Assembly: GCA_016926255.1 (NCBI GenBank)
Contig: JAFGOY010000053.1
Span: forward strand, 1 to 64,000
DNA length: 64,000 nt
DNA from: Anaerolineae bacterium
GTDB lineage: Bacteria > Chloroflexota > Anaerolineae > Aggregatilineales > UBA3940
Direction: 5' to 3'
The number at the start of each line of letters is the position of its first letter. The first letter of the stretch is position 1. The notes beneath the pieces were generated by a model, which ran no database searches, was not told the DNA's origin, and saw only the letters and a list, made by a program, of their open reading frames with translations. The position numbers and the translations under genes were made by a program. This document shows, piece by piece, positions 63,213-64,000 of the stretch.

Positions 63213-64000
63213 AGGATTTGAGTCGCCTCCTCCCACTCGTGTCGATACCCCTGCGCCCGGCTCAGGAACGCATGCAGCGCCACCGGGTCGCCCTGTTCGA
63301 TCAACCCTGCAAGTGCAGCAAGCGTTTCGTTTGCCTGGGAAATTGACGCAAGCACAGCCGGGGCATTGGTCAGCAGGATATCGGCCATCACCATCGGCCC
63401 CGACCCGGCCAGCCGGGAGGTATCGCGGAAGCCGCTCGACGCCAGCGTCCAGGTCAGCGGGTCTTCTGCTGCCTGCTCCCCGGCAGCCAGCGCCAGTGCC
63501 GCCGACAGCGCATAAGGCAAAGCGCTGATCGCCGCAACGATCCGGTCATGGTGGGCAGCATCCATTTCGATGGCCCGCGAATCAACCGCCTTCACCAGTT
63601 CTTCGACCAGCACCAGCGTTTCCGGCGTCGTCCGCTCTGACCGGCACAGGACAAAGGGGGCATTTCGGAACAACTCTGCGTCGGCGTGGGCAAACCCAGA
63701 AACCTCTTTACCACACATCGGGTGCCCGCCCACTGCCCGGATCGATTCCGGCAGCCGGTTCATCTTATCGATGATCGGCTGCTTGACGCTCCCCAGGTCG
63801 AGAAGCAGCGCCCCCGGCTTGAGATATGCGGCCACCTCGTCGAGCAGGCGCAGCAAAACACGCATCGGCGTTGCCAGTATCACAACGTTGGCTTTGTTCA
63901 CCAGTGCGAGATCGTCGCCCGCCTGACTAACAACGCCTTTTTCGGTGGCATTCCAGCAGGTCGATAAATCTTTGTCAACGGCCAGGAGACCGGCGGTTCG
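63209..64000 (-). CDS. tyrA: Prephenate dehydrogenase, partial (runs off the right edge)
   Basis: The 264 codons visible are in one open frame to the window end. The N-terminal Gly-rich NAD motif should lie just outside. ANVVILATPMRVLLRLLDE, LLLDLGSVKQPIID, VGGHPMCGKEVSGFAHAD and DPLTWTLASSGFRDTSRLAG match prephenate/arogenate dehydrogenase. There is no C-terminal ACT domain. It is the most upstream visible gene of the aromatic operon and makes 4-hydroxyphenylpyruvate or tyrosine. Confidence 0.93.
   Translation of the reverse strand, partial: RTAGLLAVDKDLSTCWNATEKGVVSQAGDDLALVNKANVVILATPMRVLLRLLDEVAAYLKPGALLLDLGSVKQPIIDKMNRLPESIRAVGGHPMCGKEVSGFAHADAELFRNAPFVLCRSERTTPETLVLVEELVKAVDSRAIEMDAAHHDRIVAAISALPYALSAALALAAGEQAAEDPLTWTLASSGFRDTSRLAGSGPMVMADILLTNAPAVLASISQANETLAALAGLIEQGDPVALHAFLSRAQGYRHEWEEATQIL

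Overview
The window looks like chromosomal DNA from a GC-rich environmental bacterium. My best guess is Chloroflexota (Anaerolineae-like). This is an inference from the overall style of the proteins: an Ala-rich linker in the sugar-binding lipoprotein, an archaeal/fungal-type Asd, citramalate synthase beside LeuABCD, a GAF-rich hybrid kinase and UUCG-type loops. There is no 16S rRNA or ribosomal marker here, so the phylum is not proven.

Layout. 0-5 kb: an autoregulated LacI-type repressor and a simple-sugar ABC transporter (binding protein, ATPase, permease), flanked on both sides by decayed C-termini of an AraD-like epimerase. 5-11 kb: a pentapeptide-repeat protein, an AraC regulator, an SRPBCC protein, a methyltransferase, a lone CUT1 ATPase, and a radical SAM (SPL-type) gene whose promoter holds a LexA-type box. 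11-20 kb: cobT-cobS-cobU-cobC on the minus strand, then hypF, an OsmC protein, a DUF4173-like membrane protein and purB on the plus strand. 20-30.5 kb, minus strand: a cell-surface polysaccharide cluster (two GT4 enzymes, two multi-pass GT-C-like proteins, a WecC-type dehydrogenase, an epimerase) and a two-component pair next to a cytochrome-b-like membrane protein. Near 31.93 kb two unrelated genes, both lacking their 5' parts, meet head to head, which is either a rearrangement or an assembly joint.

33.7-48 kb is amino-acid biosynthesis. asd-pheA is followed by a complete branched-chain operon, ilvD-ilvB-ilvN-ilvC-leuA-leuC-leuD-cimA-leuB. Its leader holds two successive Ile/Leu/Val-rich short ORFs, each followed by its own intrinsic terminator and each with a competing antiterminator pairing.

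48-52.2 kb is the most unusual part: a strong promoter, a short RNA, then a dense array of structured RNAs. It includes three tRNAs or near-tRNAs, a tRNA-like element, and eight repeated stem-enclosed units. Seven of the eight carry T-arm modules, in several cases a circularly permuted tRNA (T-arm, closed acceptor stem, D-arm). The array ends directly at a gene for a Ro60/Rsr TROVE-VWA protein, which has an apparent single-base frameshift. I interpret the units as an amplified family of bacterial Y RNAs (YrlA-like tRNA mimics) with their Ro partner.

52.2-53.3 kb holds gene debris. It is followed by a REC-GAF-PAS-GAF hybrid histidine kinase, an FHA protein, and a minus-strand aromatic operon tyrA-aroA-aroE-aroC-aroK-aroB-aroQ that runs off the right edge.
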